DNA of 64,000 nucleotides from Flavihumibacter fluvii (GCF_018595675.2 NZ_CP092333.1:1884001-1948000), one strand, 5' to 3'; positions 8,839 to 18,496 are shown, counted from the stretch's first letter. Made by a program: numbers and translations. The notes: generated from the sequence alone by a model not told the origin.

Positions 8839-9660
8839 TTAATCAATATGGTATTCTTCCTTCAACTCACTGATTAGCTCAATGCCCAATTTTTTGGTCA
8901 TTTGCAAACGGGCTTCATTAAAACGGAGATTCCTTTGTTGAACCACTGACATATTCAAAAGTTGCCCAATAGCTACCCGTTTAATTTCGATGGATGGTGT
9001 TTTTATAGCATATAAGGCTTCCCTTGTAGCGGTGGACATAGTATCTATGGCCAGCAATTGGTATTGTGATAACTGTTTGTGCAGCTGCGGTTCTATGATG
9101 TCGTTGATCAACTGCAATAAAATGTTTCCCCTGGTCTGGTGATTACTGAATTCCCCTTCTATGCCATTCACCTGGGCCTGGTAGCGCATGATCTTATTCA
9201 ATAAGCGGAAATTAGTAAAATAGCGCAGGCTGCCCGAGTTCCTAACCTGTTCAAAGGTGGTGCGGTTCCAAAGCAGTGGCGCCGTCCAGTACAGGAACCG
9301 CGTGTAAAAGGAAAATTCAGCAGCATTGCGGCCTTCTAACCTGGTTTGGCTAAGTCTTAGGAGGCTATCGGTATTGGCAATAAATATTGCGCCGGTTTTC
9401 AACTGGGTATTGATCGCAACAGTATCATTCTGTAAATCCTGCACCAGGGCAATGGCAAATTCTTTTGCCCGCTGGTGTTCTAAAGTATGCTCCAGCTTGT
9501 ACTCGGCCAGGAAACCACAGAACACGGCCAGGAACAACATTAAAAACTCCCAGAAATAGGACTTCCAATTTTTCTTTCCCTCATGATGTGCATGGTGATG
9601 TACTTCCATATTTTCCGGTTCTGGGGTTACAGGAACGATCTCCTCTGTATTGTCTTCCAT
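8839..9660 (-). CDS. His-rich N-terminus, single-helix membrane protein (Bacteroidota family of unknown function)
   Basis: 273 residues. An acidic start is followed by a histidine run (VHHHAHHEGKKNW, about residues 20-32), one transmembrane helix (FLMLFLAVFCGFLAEYKLEH) and a long helical soluble domain of about 210 residues, presumably periplasmic. Proteins with this WEFLMLFLAVFCGFLAE helix are frequent in Chitinophagaceae and have no established role; the histidines could bind metal. The start ATG overlaps the stop of the dipeptidase gene as TAATG, so translation is probably coupled. I do not assign a function. Confidence 0.8.
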   Translation of the reverse strand: MEDNTEEIVPVTPEPENMEVHHHAHHEGKKNWKSYFWEFLMLFLAVFCGFLAEYKLEHTLEHQRAKEFAIALVQDLQNDTVAINTQLKTGAIFIANTDSLLRLSQTRLEGRNAAEFSFYTRFLYWTAPLLWNRTTFEQVRNSGSLRYFTNFRLLNKIMRYQAQVNGIEGEFSNHQTRGNILLQLINDIIEPQLHKQLSQYQLLAIDTMSTATREALYAIKTPSIEIKRVAIGQLLNMSVVQQRNLRFNEARLQMTKKLGIELISELKEEYHID

Positions 9661-11156
9661 TATTTCTTTTGTTTACTCAACTTAGCTTCCTCTGCGGCCA
9701 GGTGCTGTAAATAATAGGTATACACCTGCTGCCCTTTCCGGACACTGGAAACCCTGAAAAATTCATTGGACGCATGCCATTTTTCATCAGCCTGTAAAAA
9801 GCCCAGTGAATAAGCATAGACCCCTAAAACTTCTTTGAAAGACAACATCGCACCACCCGTACCACCCGTACCCATGATCAAAGGCTGCCTGCCATATACC
9901 GCAGACACCGTTTCGGATACGTATTTGAAGGCCTTTGTATCGGTAGGTGCAAACATCGCACTGGCATAACCCGGACTGAATTTATAGCTGACCGTTGCGC
10001 CAACCGGACAATTCTTATTGATATGTTTCACGATCAGGTCAATGATCTCCTTGCCATCCTGGTTATTTACCAAACGGCAGGTGATCCTTGCCATAGCATG
10101 ACCCGGAATGATATTCGAATGACCTTCCGGTGCTGTATAACCACCCTGCATACCAATCACCTCAAGGGTTGGCCTGAACCAGACCCTTTCTAGTGGGGAA
10201 AAGGCCGGGTCGCCCACTTCTGCAGTAGTGCCTAATAATTTCATATCCTCGGCCGGATCGTATGGGATCTGCTTGATCCTTTCCTTTTGCTCTGCTGATA
10301 TAGGCAACACTTTATCATAAAATCCGTCCACTGCTACATTACCAACTTTATCGTAAAAAGAGCTGATGATCTGCGACATGACTACTACGGAGTTGGGTGT
10401 TTTGCCACCAAACTGGCCGGAATGTGCATCTGTATTGGCTGTCTTCACGGTAAACTCCAGTAGTGCTGCCCCTCTTGAACTTAGGCTGATCTCGGGAACA
10501 CTGTCACTATGTTGGGCATCATCTGCAGTTACTGCAAAATCTGTTTTCAGCAATTCTTTATTATTTGTCAGGAAGCTTCTGAAATTCGGACTTCCGATCT
10601 CTTCTTCACCTTCAAACAAAAATTTTACATTTACCGGCAGCTTGCCATCTTTCTGCAGCATCGCTTCAACTGCCCAGATGCTGATTAGCACACCGCTTTT
10701 ATCATCGCTGGCACCTCGGCCATAAATGCGGCCATCTTTAATTACCGGGATGAAAGGCGGATTATCCCACTCTGCCTCATTTACAGGTTGAACGTCGTAA
10801 TGCGCATAGACCAGGACGGTAGGCTTTCCCGGTGCATTTTCCCAACTGCTATAAACGGCAGGAAGTCCACCTGTAGGCATCACCTGCGCAGTGGTCATAC
10901 CAATGGCTTTAAGTTTATTCACGATCCAGGCCGCTGCCCTTTCCACGTCAGCCTTGTGCGCGGGAATAGATGATACACTGGGAATAGCTACAAATTCAAG
11001 GTACTCTTTCAGGTGGGCATCTGTATGGTCATCGATATACTTATCGTAAGATACCTGGGTAGTTTTTGTGGACTTTTTTTGCGCTGAAACCTGTTGGAAA
11101 GTGGCAAGATGAAAACAAAAAAGGATCGGCAGGGCCAGGTACTTTGACATGCTCAT
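9660..11156 (-). CDS. M20 family dipeptidase (carnosinase-like), exported
   Basis: 498 residues with a signal peptide (LFCFHLATFQQVSAQ). The di-zinc ligands of M20 peptidases are in place: YAHYDVQPV (His119), GRGASDDKSG (Asp151/152) and FEGEEEIGS (general-base Glu184, ligand Glu185). The lid domain has the DAHSGQFGG motif, and HASNEFF lies near the C-terminus. Length and motif spelling match the CNDP/dipeptidase subgroup, which cleaves dipeptides from the N-terminal side. It likely supplies amino acids in the periplasm, and the MHS transporter gene two positions downstream may carry a product. A 68-bp gap separates it from the upstream NTF2-like gene, so a promoter may lie there. Confidence 0.9.
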   Translation of the reverse strand: MSMSKYLALPILFCFHLATFQQVSAQKKSTKTTQVSYDKYIDDHTDAHLKEYLEFVAIPSVSSIPAHKADVERAAAWIVNKLKAIGMTTAQVMPTGGLPAVYSSWENAPGKPTVLVYAHYDVQPVNEAEWDNPPFIPVIKDGRIYGRGASDDKSGVLISIWAVEAMLQKDGKLPVNVKFLFEGEEEIGSPNFRSFLTNNKELLKTDFAVTADDAQHSDSVPEISLSSRGAALLEFTVKTANTDAHSGQFGGKTPNSVVVMSQIISSFYDKVGNVAVDGFYDKVLPISAEQKERIKQIPYDPAEDMKLLGTTAEVGDPAFSPLERVWFRPTLEVIGMQGGYTAPEGHSNIIPGHAMARITCRLVNNQDGKEIIDLIVKHINKNCPVGATVSYKFSPGYASAMFAPTDTKAFKYVSETVSAVYGRQPLIMGTGGTGGAMLSFKEVLGVYAYSLGFLQADEKWHASNEFFRVSSVRKGQQVYTYYLQHLAAEEAKLSKQKK

Positions 11157-11224
11157 TACGGTTATTTAGTTGGGTTATTGCTGTGGTTATTTCAAATATA
11201 TAGATAAAATCAGTGGAGCTACGA

Positions 11225-11689
11225 CTATTCCGGACTAGCCATCAACAGTGCCACCTTCCAGTTTCCGTCTTTGTCCTTCTTCCAGATATGCAAAACCTTA
11301 TTGTGCACCATGTGTACATTCCCCAAGGAATCAGTTTCGGGCATTTGGTTCCGGTCTAAGGAATAGGCCATATCGCCATCCTTTGAGAATTGAATAATAT
11401 TGGGCTTGTCTTCATTTTCCCATTTGATATCCAATTCTGTATTGGTGGTTGAAGCTGCATAAATTTTTATCATTTCCGCCCTACCATTGACTGGTTTCGA
11501 TTTCGGCACGATCACCAGGGTATTGTCAGCGAAATAATAAGCAATTGAATCAGGTTTACCAGTCAGGGTCTTTTCAGACCAGTCGGTCCAGGCAAAGGTG
11601 ATCTTCTCTTCCTCCGCTTTTAAATCAGGGGGCCGTTGCCCGCAAGAAGTAAATAATGCCACCAGCGAAATGATTACTATGTTTTTCAT
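11225..11689 (-). CDS. NTF2-like (DUF4440/SnoaL) lipoprotein
   Basis: 154 residues. The start MKNIVIISLVALFTSCGQ is a lipoprotein signal (lipobox FTSC, Cys16). The rest is a cone-shaped NTF2-like fold: an N-terminal helix with WTDWSEKTLTGKPDSIAYYFADNTLV, PKSKPVNGRAEMIKIY, and a C-terminal strand WKKDKDGNWKVALLMASPE, typical of DUF4440. These domains bind small molecules or serve as isomerases; here no catalytic residue can be named. It starts immediately after the amylase stop codon (no spacer), so it is co-transcribed with the truncated GH13 gene. Confidence 0.8.
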   Translation of the reverse strand: MKNIVIISLVALFTSCGQRPPDLKAEEEKITFAWTDWSEKTLTGKPDSIAYYFADNTLVIVPKSKPVNGRAEMIKIYAASTTNTELDIKWENEDKPNIIQFSKDGDMAYSLDRNQMPETDSLGNVHMVHNKVLHIWKKDKDGNWKVALLMASPE

Positions 11690-13174
11690 CTAGTTTGCTT
11701 TTAGTGTTAATACTGTTGCAGTTTTTGGAGGAATGGTAATGCCTTGACTGATATTGATAGTTTCATTAGTAAACAGGTTTACCGCAGATCTGCGCCCTTT
11801 TATTATTTCATCAAAACGGTCTGTTTGAATGGTAGCAGCTTCATTACCCTTATTCATCACAACCATAACAGTTTGATCTTTATTGTATCGGAAATACACA
11901 TACACCCCGTTAACAGGTGCAAAATGAAGGGTCTGGCCAGCGGTGATCATCGGGTTATTCTTTCGCCAATTCAGTAATTGTTTTAAAAAAGCCTGCATAC
12001 TAAGCTGGTCCGGGTTTAAACCAAGGCCTTTAAATGCATTAACCGAATCTCCCTTCCATCCTCCCGGAAAATCGGCCCGGATTAATCCATCTACTTTATC
12101 ATGCCCTGTATTATCCATTAAAATTTCAGTGCCATAATACACTTGTGGTATACCCCTCACAGTAAGTAAAAATGTCAATGCCATCTTAGTTTGCGCCACG
12201 TCCTGGTTCAATTGCATAAACAGCCTGTCCATATCATGGTTGTCACCCATCAACAGCATTTGGTTGGGATTGGTATATACGAAATCATTGGCCAGCATTT
12301 CATACAGTTTCGTAAATGGCGGGTTGTAATCAGCGTCTTCATGACCTGTCAAAGATTTCACCAGTGCATCCTGCAATGGGAAATCCATAATTGTGTTGAG
12401 GCATCCGGAATAACCATCCTTGTTTTTGGTTCCCTGTTGCCAATAGGAAGTGATCAGTGGATTGTAACTCCATTCTTCCCCAACCATACTGAAATTTGGA
12501 TACTCCTGCATAATGGAGCAACTCCAGTTCTTTAAAAACGTTTTATCAGAATACCCATAAGTATCCTGGCGCACACCGCCGAGTTGCAGGGTTTCGATCC
12601 ACCAGATGGTATTCTGAATTAAATAGGCCGACATGAACGGGTTCTTTCCATTCATATCCGGCATGGTTTTATCAAACCAGCCTTCGCTCCACAATTTCTT
12701 ATCGTACTTTGAAGCATAAATATCCTGGTTAACAGTGCGACGATGGTTTGAACCGGTATATGGATGTGGTGGCGCAAAGTTGATCCAGTCTTTAAAGGGA
12801 AGGTCATTCATCCACCAGTAATTGATGCCTATATGGTTTAATACTTCATCAAATATGAGTTTTAAGCCCATTTGCCTGGCCCTGGCCGATAGTTCTTTGT
12901 ATTCGTCGAGGCTGCCATACCTCGGATCAACCCGGTAATGATTGGTAATAGAATAGCCATGGTAGTAATAGCTATCCATATCATTCTCCAGCATGGGCGT
13001 AGGCCAGATGGCTGTGAAACCCATATCCCTGATATAATCCAGGTGATCAATGATGCCGCGGATATCCCCGCCATGGCGGCCACCATCAAAATTCCGGTCA
13101 ACCTTCTTTTCCCGCATGCCCGGCGCAACATCATTAGTATAATCGCCGTTGGCAAACCGGTCTGGTTCCTCCAT
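11690..13174 (-). CDS. GH13 alpha-amylase family (SusA/neopullulanase-like), N-terminus lost
   Basis: 494 residues from ATG 13174. All four GH13 regions are present: DEVLNH (109-114), [10 protein letters not shown] with nucleophile Asp204, MVGEEW with acid/base Glu233 or Glu234, and GDNHDMDR with Asp314. A C-terminal beta domain follows. SusA-like cyclomaltodextrinases are usually about 600 residues, with a signal peptide and an N-terminal beta domain before a [12 protein letters not shown] block. Here the recognisable sequence begins exactly at PDRFANGD. Upstream, in another frame, lies the start of a DUF1348 gene. A deletion has therefore joined the two. The product could be translated from the fortuitous ATG as a cytoplasmic catalytic barrel without export signal; activity is doubtful. 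Confidence 0.85.
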   Translation of the reverse strand: MEEPDRFANGDYTNDVAPGMREKKVDRNFDGGRHGGDIRGIIDHLDYIRDMGFTAIWPTPMLENDMDSYYYHGYSITNHYRVDPRYGSLDEYKELSARARQMGLKLIFDEVLNHIGINYWWMNDLPFKDWINFAPPHPYTGSNHRRTVNQDIYASKYDKKLWSEGWFDKTMPDMNGKNPFMSAYLIQNTIWWIETLQLGGVRQDTYGYSDKTFLKNWSCSIMQEYPNFSMVGEEWSYNPLITSYWQQGTKNKDGYSGCLNTIMDFPLQDALVKSLTGHEDADYNPPFTKLYEMLANDFVYTNPNQMLLMGDNHDMDRLFMQLNQDVAQTKMALTFLLTVRGIPQVYYGTEILMDNTGHDKVDGLIRADFPGGWKGDSVNAFKGLGLNPDQLSMQAFLKQLLNWRKNNPMITAGQTLHFAPVNGVYVYFRYNKDQTVMVVMNKGNEAATIQTDRFDEIIKGRRSAVNLFTNETINISQGITIPPKTATVLTLKAN

Positions 13175-13302
13175 TCACTGTTGATGGTATACGCTTTTGA
13201 AACCCTTTCAGGATCCTTGCTGTTCCAGGCATCTTCTGCCATTTGAATTTTCTGCTTCGCCGTTTCTTCTGAAAAAGGCGGGAGGGGATGTCGTTGTTCC
13301 AT
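13170..13302 (-). pseudogene. 5' end of a DUF1348 (NTF2-like) gene, truncated by fusion to GH13
   Basis: From ATG 13302 the frame reads [20 protein letters not shown], then [18 protein letters not shown] and SEWRN, the N-terminal third of DUF1348 proteins (normally about 150 residues). After WRN, near 13170, similarity stops: the frame continues over the amylase DNA out of frame ([11 protein letters not shown]...) to a stop at 12862. The intact gene would begin 2 bp after the AhpD-like gene, a common pairing, so DUF1348 is the original neighbour and the amylase is the piece brought in by a deletion or recombination. A sequencing or assembly fault cannot be excluded from one sequence. Confidence 0.8.
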
Positions 13303-13304
13303 AA

Positions 13305-13859
13305 TTAATTCAGGTTTATTTCAGCTAATTCCAATTTCAGTGCTAAAGGAAAATCTACCGGAACCTGGGTGAGGTTGTGTACATAATTCATGGCCACTTT
13401 ATCGGCTACCTGCAGGATCAGGTCGATCAGGTTTTCATTGGTATATCCCTGGGCAAAAAAAGCATCCACTAATGCAGCATCAGCCCTACCCTGGTTTTTT
13501 GTAATGCTGGCAGCCAGTTTCACTAAGGCATCCAATTTAGGGATGCCCGACTGACCACGGCGGATATCCAACACCTGCTCATCGGTAAAGCCATTCATTT
13601 TACCAATAACCGTATGTGCGCTCTGGCAATAAATACAGCCGTTCACCTGGCTGACAATTAAATTTACAGCTTCTTTTTCCCGGTTGCTTAGCGTGGTTTT
13701 AGCGTTCTGGTAGGCAAGGTAACGCGATAATCCGTTATCAGAATAGCCAATGGTGGCGTAGAGATTAGGAACGAAGCCCAGGGCTTTGGTCAGGTTATCA
13801 AAAATAGCCTGGTTAGCGGGGGCCACTTCATCTCTTGCGGGAACTTTGAACTGTTTCAT
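13305..13859 (-). CDS. AhpD-like / carboxymuconolactone decarboxylase family protein
   Basis: 184 residues, all-helical AhpD fold. The core [23 protein letters not shown] holds the CxxC-xx-H peroxidase-type active site ([20 protein letters not shown] pattern). A second half [10 protein letters not shown]...[16 protein letters not shown] follows as in the peroxidase-related CMD group. Such proteins reduce peroxides or act as thiol-disulfide partners. No export signal is visible. It heads the minus-strand series and is 2 bp from the truncated DUF1348 gene. Upstream, at about 13905, CATCTTTG is one base off the Bacteroidota TAnnTTTG -7 box and may be its promoter. Confidence 0.88.
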   Translation of the reverse strand: MKQFKVPARDEVAPANQAIFDNLTKALGFVPNLYATIGYSDNGLSRYLAYQNAKTTLSNREKEAVNLIVSQVNGCIYCQSAHTVIGKMNGFTDEQVLDIRRGQSGIPKLDALVKLAASITKNQGRADAALVDAFFAQGYTNENLIDLILQVADKVAMNYVHNLTQVPVDFPLALKLELAEINLN

Positions 13860-13990
13860 TATTGTATTTTTAAAGTTGATGTCTTATTGACCACACAAAG
13901 ATGGGTCTACATCAATCCTTAAAAAATGGATGATGAACGCAGTTAGATGGACAATTTTCCCTGGTCATAAAATTCGACGGGAAATCCTTC

Positions 13991-16852
13991 TTACCGCAGC
14001 ACAATCGTACTGTAGGTATTTCCAGTGCTTACATTTATCCTTATCGAATCTTTGCCATATTGTACATCGATGTTTTTCAGATCAGCCGGATATGTAGCTG
14101 ATATTTTGGTAGCCGGACAGAATTTCTTATTGATCACAAGGCTGTATTGCCCTTTTGACACCAAATGCAATATCCATTCTGGTGCATCATTTTTCCGGGT
14201 CAATATGGCAAATCCAGTACCGTTATTATTTTTTACAGGGGAAGTCACACCAGCATGGTTCAGCACCGCAGCTGTCAGCTCCGGCATATTGGAAGATGCC
14301 AAATAATAAACTGCCCCCTTGCCAATTTTATTTACCTGTACCAACGGCTGCTGCTCGCCTGCAGGATTTGTAATAAAGGAAATAGTTTGCCCTTTTTTTA
14401 TAGTAACTGCAGTGAATGGCCTGTCACTGGTATATAGTTTTGCCGGCAATCTGCCATTTCGGATAACTTCCAGAGCAGTTGCCTGTATGAGTGTATCAAC
14501 TGGTATAATGCCTGCCTGCTTTATCAGTTCCGGCGCAGGTTTCAGGGATACCCCCATTAGATCCTGCAAGGCAAAATCTGGCAGTCTATGGCCATCCGCG
14601 GTATAACAAAGCGCATCACCGGTTACCAAAATCTGCCCTCCTTTTTGAACGTACCCTTTAATTATAGCCAACTGGTCTTCCGAAAATCCGGATGACTCAG
14701 GAATTATTATGGCTTTGAAGCCATCAAGCGAAGTGCTGCTGAAGTTGACATTGGAAATAAATCGAACCGGGTTACCGGATTGTAATATTGGTTCGGTGAT
14801 GCCACGCAGGATATTCATGTAATCATCCCTGTTATACTGATCATAATGGTACCGTGTGCTTTCACTATAGAGTATGGAAATATTGGTGACCGGACTCGTA
14901 TTTGCCAGGTAAGGTTCCACCATTTTAACCTGGGCATAAAAAGGTGCCAGCTCTTTTTCGAACCAATCAACCGGCACAATCCGATCGAAGGAAGTATCGC
15001 TATCCGGCAAGCCTGTTTTCCCTACAGAAGCAAAATAAGAATAGCACCTGCCGCCCAGGGCCAGGCATTCCCAGGCCATCTTTTGGTTTTCAATCACTCT
15101 CCCGGTAATAATCCCTCTTTTTTGAAATACCCCATTCAACAACAATTCACGAAAGGGATCAGCAAATTCTATGTATGACATGTCTACAAAATTGGCATCA
15201 CTGATGTCGGCTGCATCCTGCCCGCTGAACCAATTTTGCCATACCGGCACAGTTGGTTTAATAGATTTGCAAACTGCATATAAGTCCTTCACGATTTGCC
15301 TGATACTTTCTATCCTGAATTTTTCCCTGTGTTGCCAGTCCAACCATTCAGCCGGCATGGCTTCATGAAACATTTCGCGGTATAAATTTTTACACCCATC
15401 GCACCTGCAACTGGAAGGCTGGTCAAGAATATCATACCGTAATCCATCAATGGGGTAATTTTTTAAGATTTCACGTGATGCTTCCATTACCCTTTCGCGA
15501 TAGGGTGAGTTCAAACAGATTAGCGGATGCGCCTTATCCCCTTCGGTATGTTCGGCATATTCAGGATGTTCCTTTGCATACTTCATGATCCAGCCAATGC
15601 CGATATACCCAAAGCCAGAAATGCCAAGCTTGTGTAGTTCCTGCAGTGTTTCTCCAAAGAAATCACCTTTCATGCCGGGGTATGGGGTATTGACAATTGT
15701 TTTCCTGTAGGTAGCATAACCAGCCTGTGGAACCGCCAGTAGCAGGGCTGCGTCCAGGTTTATCTTTTTACAGAATGCCGCATAGGCTACCGGATCCTGT
15801 GCCGAAAAAAATGTATTCAAAATGGAATCAGGGTACACTTCTTTTTCGTTGATGTCAAAGCAGATCTGGCGGAAGCAATCAGCCGGACCTTTAGGCACAT
15901 AGCGCATGACTTCATCTTGGGCATCCGGAAAAACTTCATATGTTTTTGCCGCCGGGGCTACATACTTTTTCAGGTGTACCAGTACCAGGCTATCTCCCTT
16001 CTCCGGGGTGAACCCAGGGTCGTTCATTTTGGTATCTGGATTAAAGCCCCTGCCGGAAATGGAAATCATCAGGTCTTCCAGGTAAACACATTTCAGTCCA
16101 CGGTTCATCATGTTCATTGTGGAATTTTCCCGCGAAACAGTAAGGCACATATTTCCCGCCCCACCCATATACAACAAATGCGTAAAGCCCCTTGCCTTGC
16201 AGATCCTAACCAGTTCACTCCTGTTGTTGCCTTCTGTGATCAGGTCACCGGCTTCAATAAGTACATCCTTGTTCTGCCTGGTCCATACAGTTGCCTCTTT
16301 GCAATCTCTTTCCGCACATTCACAACCGCCTGTTTTTGCAAATGGCGGAAACGGCGGATAGCCTTTATAAGTAGCGCCAGGAAAATCCCGGGCCTCGTAA
16401 ATAGTCCCTGCAAAATATTTCCTGGTGTATTTTTTTGTATCCAATTGCCTTTTGTCTTCCAGATCCTGCAGCTCTTCAACAGATGGATAAATAAATTCAC
16501 GGTATTCCGGCAAGTTGGTAACTGCTTTTCTTTGGGGGTAGTCCTTGTAAAAATCAGCAACAACAGATGGAGAGAAAATAACCTGAACACCCCTCCTCCG
16601 GGCCTCAGCCAATACCCTGTTTATTTGGGGAATCATCGCAATATCTCTTGCCGTCCAGGATTTACACCAATGTTTATCCCACATATCCATCACAATAATA
16701 GCGGTCTTATTGCCTGCAACCTGCTCCGTTACGAATTGCGGCTTACTGGTTATTGGATCTATCCGTTCCAGCTTTAGAGTGAGCTGGCCAGGTTGGGTAT
16801 TACCAAATAAAACCGATAACAAAAGGAATAATAAGAGAATTTGCTTTTTCAA
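13991..16852 (-). CDS. secreted fusion: isochorismatase-like hydrolase + glycosidase-like TIM barrel + GATase1/trimerisation-like domain
   Basis: About 953 residues from the likely TTG start at 16852, directly before a signal peptide (LKKQILLLFLLLSVLFGNTQ). The frame is open back to an ATG at 16936, but that would overlap the divergent gene. Residues about 45-280 form an isochorismatase-like cysteine hydrolase: AIIVMDMWDKHWC (Asp56) and GGAGNMCLTVS (nucleophile Cys236), with a CECAERDC cysteine cluster near 177-183. Residues about 330-640 resemble 'hypothetical glycosyl hydrolase 6' barrels (GLRYDILDQPSSCRCDGC, PVWQNWF). The last third has a Rossmann-like GATase1/beta-galactosidase-trimerisation domain (IIIPESSGFSEDQLAIIKGYVQKGG). 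Reaction unknown; a secreted carbohydrate- or amide-processing enzyme is the best guess. Confidence 0.8.
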   Translation of the reverse strand: MKKQILLLFLLLSVLFGNTQPGQLTLKLERIDPITSKPQFVTEQVAGNKTAIIVMDMWDKHWCKSWTARDIAMIPQINRVLAEARRRGVQVIFSPSVVADFYKDYPQRKAVTNLPEYREFIYPSVEELQDLEDKRQLDTKKYTRKYFAGTIYEARDFPGATYKGYPPFPPFAKTGGCECAERDCKEATVWTRQNKDVLIEAGDLITEGNNRSELVRICKARGFTHLLYMGGAGNMCLTVSRENSTMNMMNRGLKCVYLEDLMISISGRGFNPDTKMNDPGFTPEKGDSLVLVHLKKYVAPAAKTYEVFPDAQDEVMRYVPKGPADCFRQICFDINEKEVYPDSILNTFFSAQDPVAYAAFCKKINLDAALLLAVPQAGYATYRKTIVNTPYPGMKGDFFGETLQELHKLGISGFGYIGIGWIMKYAKEHPEYAEHTEGDKAHPLICLNSPYRERVMEASREILKNYPIDGLRYDILDQPSSCRCDGCKNLYREMFHEAMPAEWLDWQHREKFRIESIRQIVKDLYAVCKSIKPTVPVWQNWFSGQDAADISDANFVDMSYIEFADPFRELLLNGVFQKRGIITGRVIENQKMAWECLALGGRCYSYFASVGKTGLPDSDTSFDRIVPVDWFEKELAPFYAQVKMVEPYLANTSPVTNISILYSESTRYHYDQYNRDDYMNILRGITEPILQSGNPVRFISNVNFSSTSLDGFKAIIIPESSGFSEDQLAIIKGYVQKGGQILVTGDALCYTADGHRLPDFALQDLMGVSLKPAPELIKQAGIIPVDTLIQATALEVIRNGRLPAKLYTSDRPFTAVTIKKGQTISFITNPAGEQQPLVQVNKIGKGAVYYLASSNMPELTAAVLNHAGVTSPVKNNNGTGFAILTRKNDAPEWILHLVSKGQYSLVINKKFCPATKISATYPADLKNIDVQYGKDSIRINVSTGNTYSTIVLR

Positions 16853-16924
16853 GACAAAATGATTTTTCTGGTGTAAATTCCTGGATAAATCTATTGAATC
16901 ATACTGTTTCAAAAAATGGCATAA

Positions 16925-18496
16925 ATGAGATTTCAATTGTACTTATTGATTTTTTCAGGCATTTGCATAGCTGGTTTGCAGTCTTGCCAGCCTGGTAAAA
17001 AAACACTACCGCGAATCGCAATAGCCGGACTGGCCATTGAATCAAGCACATTCTCTCCCGCTTTTACAAATGAAGCTGCATTTCATACCATGTATGGAAA
17101 GGATGCCTTATCGTTTTATCCATTTTTACAGGCTGATTCACCATTGCTGCAGAAAGCCATCTGGATACCTGCAGTAGTCGGATATGCACTTCCGGGCGGA
17201 ACAGTTACTAAAGACGCATATGAATCACTGGTGGGCAGGATGCTGGATTCCCTGCGAAAAAACGGACCCTACGATGGTTTGTATTACGATATACATGGTG
17301 CCATGAGTGTGGCTGGACTGGATGATCCGGAGGGTGATATGCTGAAAAGAATCAGGACGGTGGTGGGCTATAACACCATTATTTCCACATCGATGGACCT
17401 GCATGGTAATGTGTCTGAATTACTTGCAGAAAATACCGACCTCATTACCTGCCATCGTATGGCGCCTCATGAGGATGCAGCGGAAACCAAACAACGTGCT
17501 GTTGAAAATCTCCTCAAACAATTAGCAGGCGGCAAAGGGAAGCCGCCTTTTAAAGCCTGGATACCGATTCCTGTTTTATTGCCCGGTGAAAAAACCAGTA
17601 CGCGCATTGAACCTGGTAAAAGTATTTATGCAGCTGTGGCTCCGGCTTCTATACAGCCGGGAGTAACCGATGCTGCCATCTGGATCGGGTATGCATGGGC
17701 AGATGAGCCCCGCAATCATGCAGCGGTGATGGTGTATGGGGATGACCAGGAAAAAGTTACCCAAACGGCAGAGGAATTGGCGCATCGTTTTTGGGATGCC
17801 AGGAACGCATTTGATTTTGTAGCGCCCACCTTGTCGTGGCAACAAAGTCTCGATACCGCGCTGGCCAGCAAAAAGCGCCCTTTCTTCATCAGTGATATGG
17901 GTGATAATCCTACGGCAGGTGGCGCGGGTGATGTAAGCTGGACCCTGACACAATTGCTTGCTTACCCGGCATTTAAAGACAGTACCGGGCCTTCGGTAAT
18001 ATATGCTTCCCTGCCTGCACCAGAATTGGTACAGCAGGCCGTTCAGGTTGGTGTTGGGAAAATAGTGGAAGGCTATGCCGGTGCAAAAGTGGATGCCCGC
18101 TTTTCACCGCCAGTACATATTAAAGGAATCGTGGAAGCCATCGTAAAAGGCGATAAAGATGCAGCGATTGAAGTAGCTGTCAGGGTTGGTAGTATTCATG
18201 TGATCCTTACACAGAAACGAAAACCCTACCACAATGAAATTGATTTTACACAACTTGGACTGAATCCCCGTAAAACTGATATTGTAGTGGTGAAGATTGG
18301 CTACCTGGTGCCGGAATTATATACTATGCAGGCGGGATGGGTTATGGCGCTTACGCCGGGTGGTGTTGACCAGGATATTGTACACCTTCCTTTTAAAAGG
18401 ATCCAGCGTCCGATGTTTCCTTTTTATAAAGACATGAAAGAACCAGACCTGAAAGCAAGGCTTATTCCGGTATCGGGAAGTGCTGCAGCAAAATAA
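16925..18496 (+). CDS. M81 family metallopeptidase (MlrC-like), lipoprotein
   Basis: 523 residues. MRFQLYLLIFSGICIAGLQSC is a lipoprotein signal (lipobox LQSC). The rest matches the M81/MlrC family: RIAIAGLAIESSTFSP at the start, YDGLYYDIHGAMSVAGLDDPEGDML, SMDLHGNVSELLAENTDLITCHRMAPHEDAAET, and a C-terminal SDMGDNPTAGGAGD...L block (MlrC C-terminal domain). The IHGAM and DLHGN histidines are candidate zinc ligands. MlrC of sphingomonads opens degradation products of microcystin; most relatives have unknown substrates and no mlrA is seen here, so toxin degradation should not be inferred. It is divergent from the fusion protein gene with about 70 bp between likely starts, suggesting shared control. 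Confidence 0.88.
   Translation: MRFQLYLLIFSGICIAGLQSCQPGKKTLPRIAIAGLAIESSTFSPAFTNEAAFHTMYGKDALSFYPFLQADSPLLQKAIWIPAVVGYALPGGTVTKDAYESLVGRMLDSLRKNGPYDGLYYDIHGAMSVAGLDDPEGDMLKRIRTVVGYNTIISTSMDLHGNVSELLAENTDLITCHRMAPHEDAAETKQRAVENLLKQLAGGKGKPPFKAWIPIPVLLPGEKTSTRIEPGKSIYAAVAPASIQPGVTDAAIWIGYAWADEPRNHAAVMVYGDDQEKVTQTAEELAHRFWDARNAFDFVAPTLSWQQSLDTALASKKRPFFISDMGDNPTAGGAGDVSWTLTQLLAYPAFKDSTGPSVIYASLPAPELVQQAVQVGVGKIVEGYAGAKVDARFSPPVHIKGIVEAIVKGDKDAAIEVAVRVGSIHVILTQKRKPYHNEIDFTQLGLNPRKTDIVVVKIGYLVPELYTMQAGWVMALTPGGVDQDIVHLPFKRIQRPMFPFYKDMKEPDLKARLIPVSGSAAAK

Noticed and set aside
12862-13302. 146-codon frame as an independent gene
   Set aside because: Only the first 43-45 codons resemble DUF1348; the rest is amylase DNA read out of frame.
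16853-16936. ATG at 16936 as start of the isochorismatase fusion
   Set aside because: It would overlap the M81 start and put 28 polar residues before the signal peptide; the TTG at 16852 fits better.
16925-18496. Microcystin degradation function for the M81 gene
   Set aside because: No mlrA/mlrB/mlrD neighbours; the family is broad and mostly of unknown substrate.
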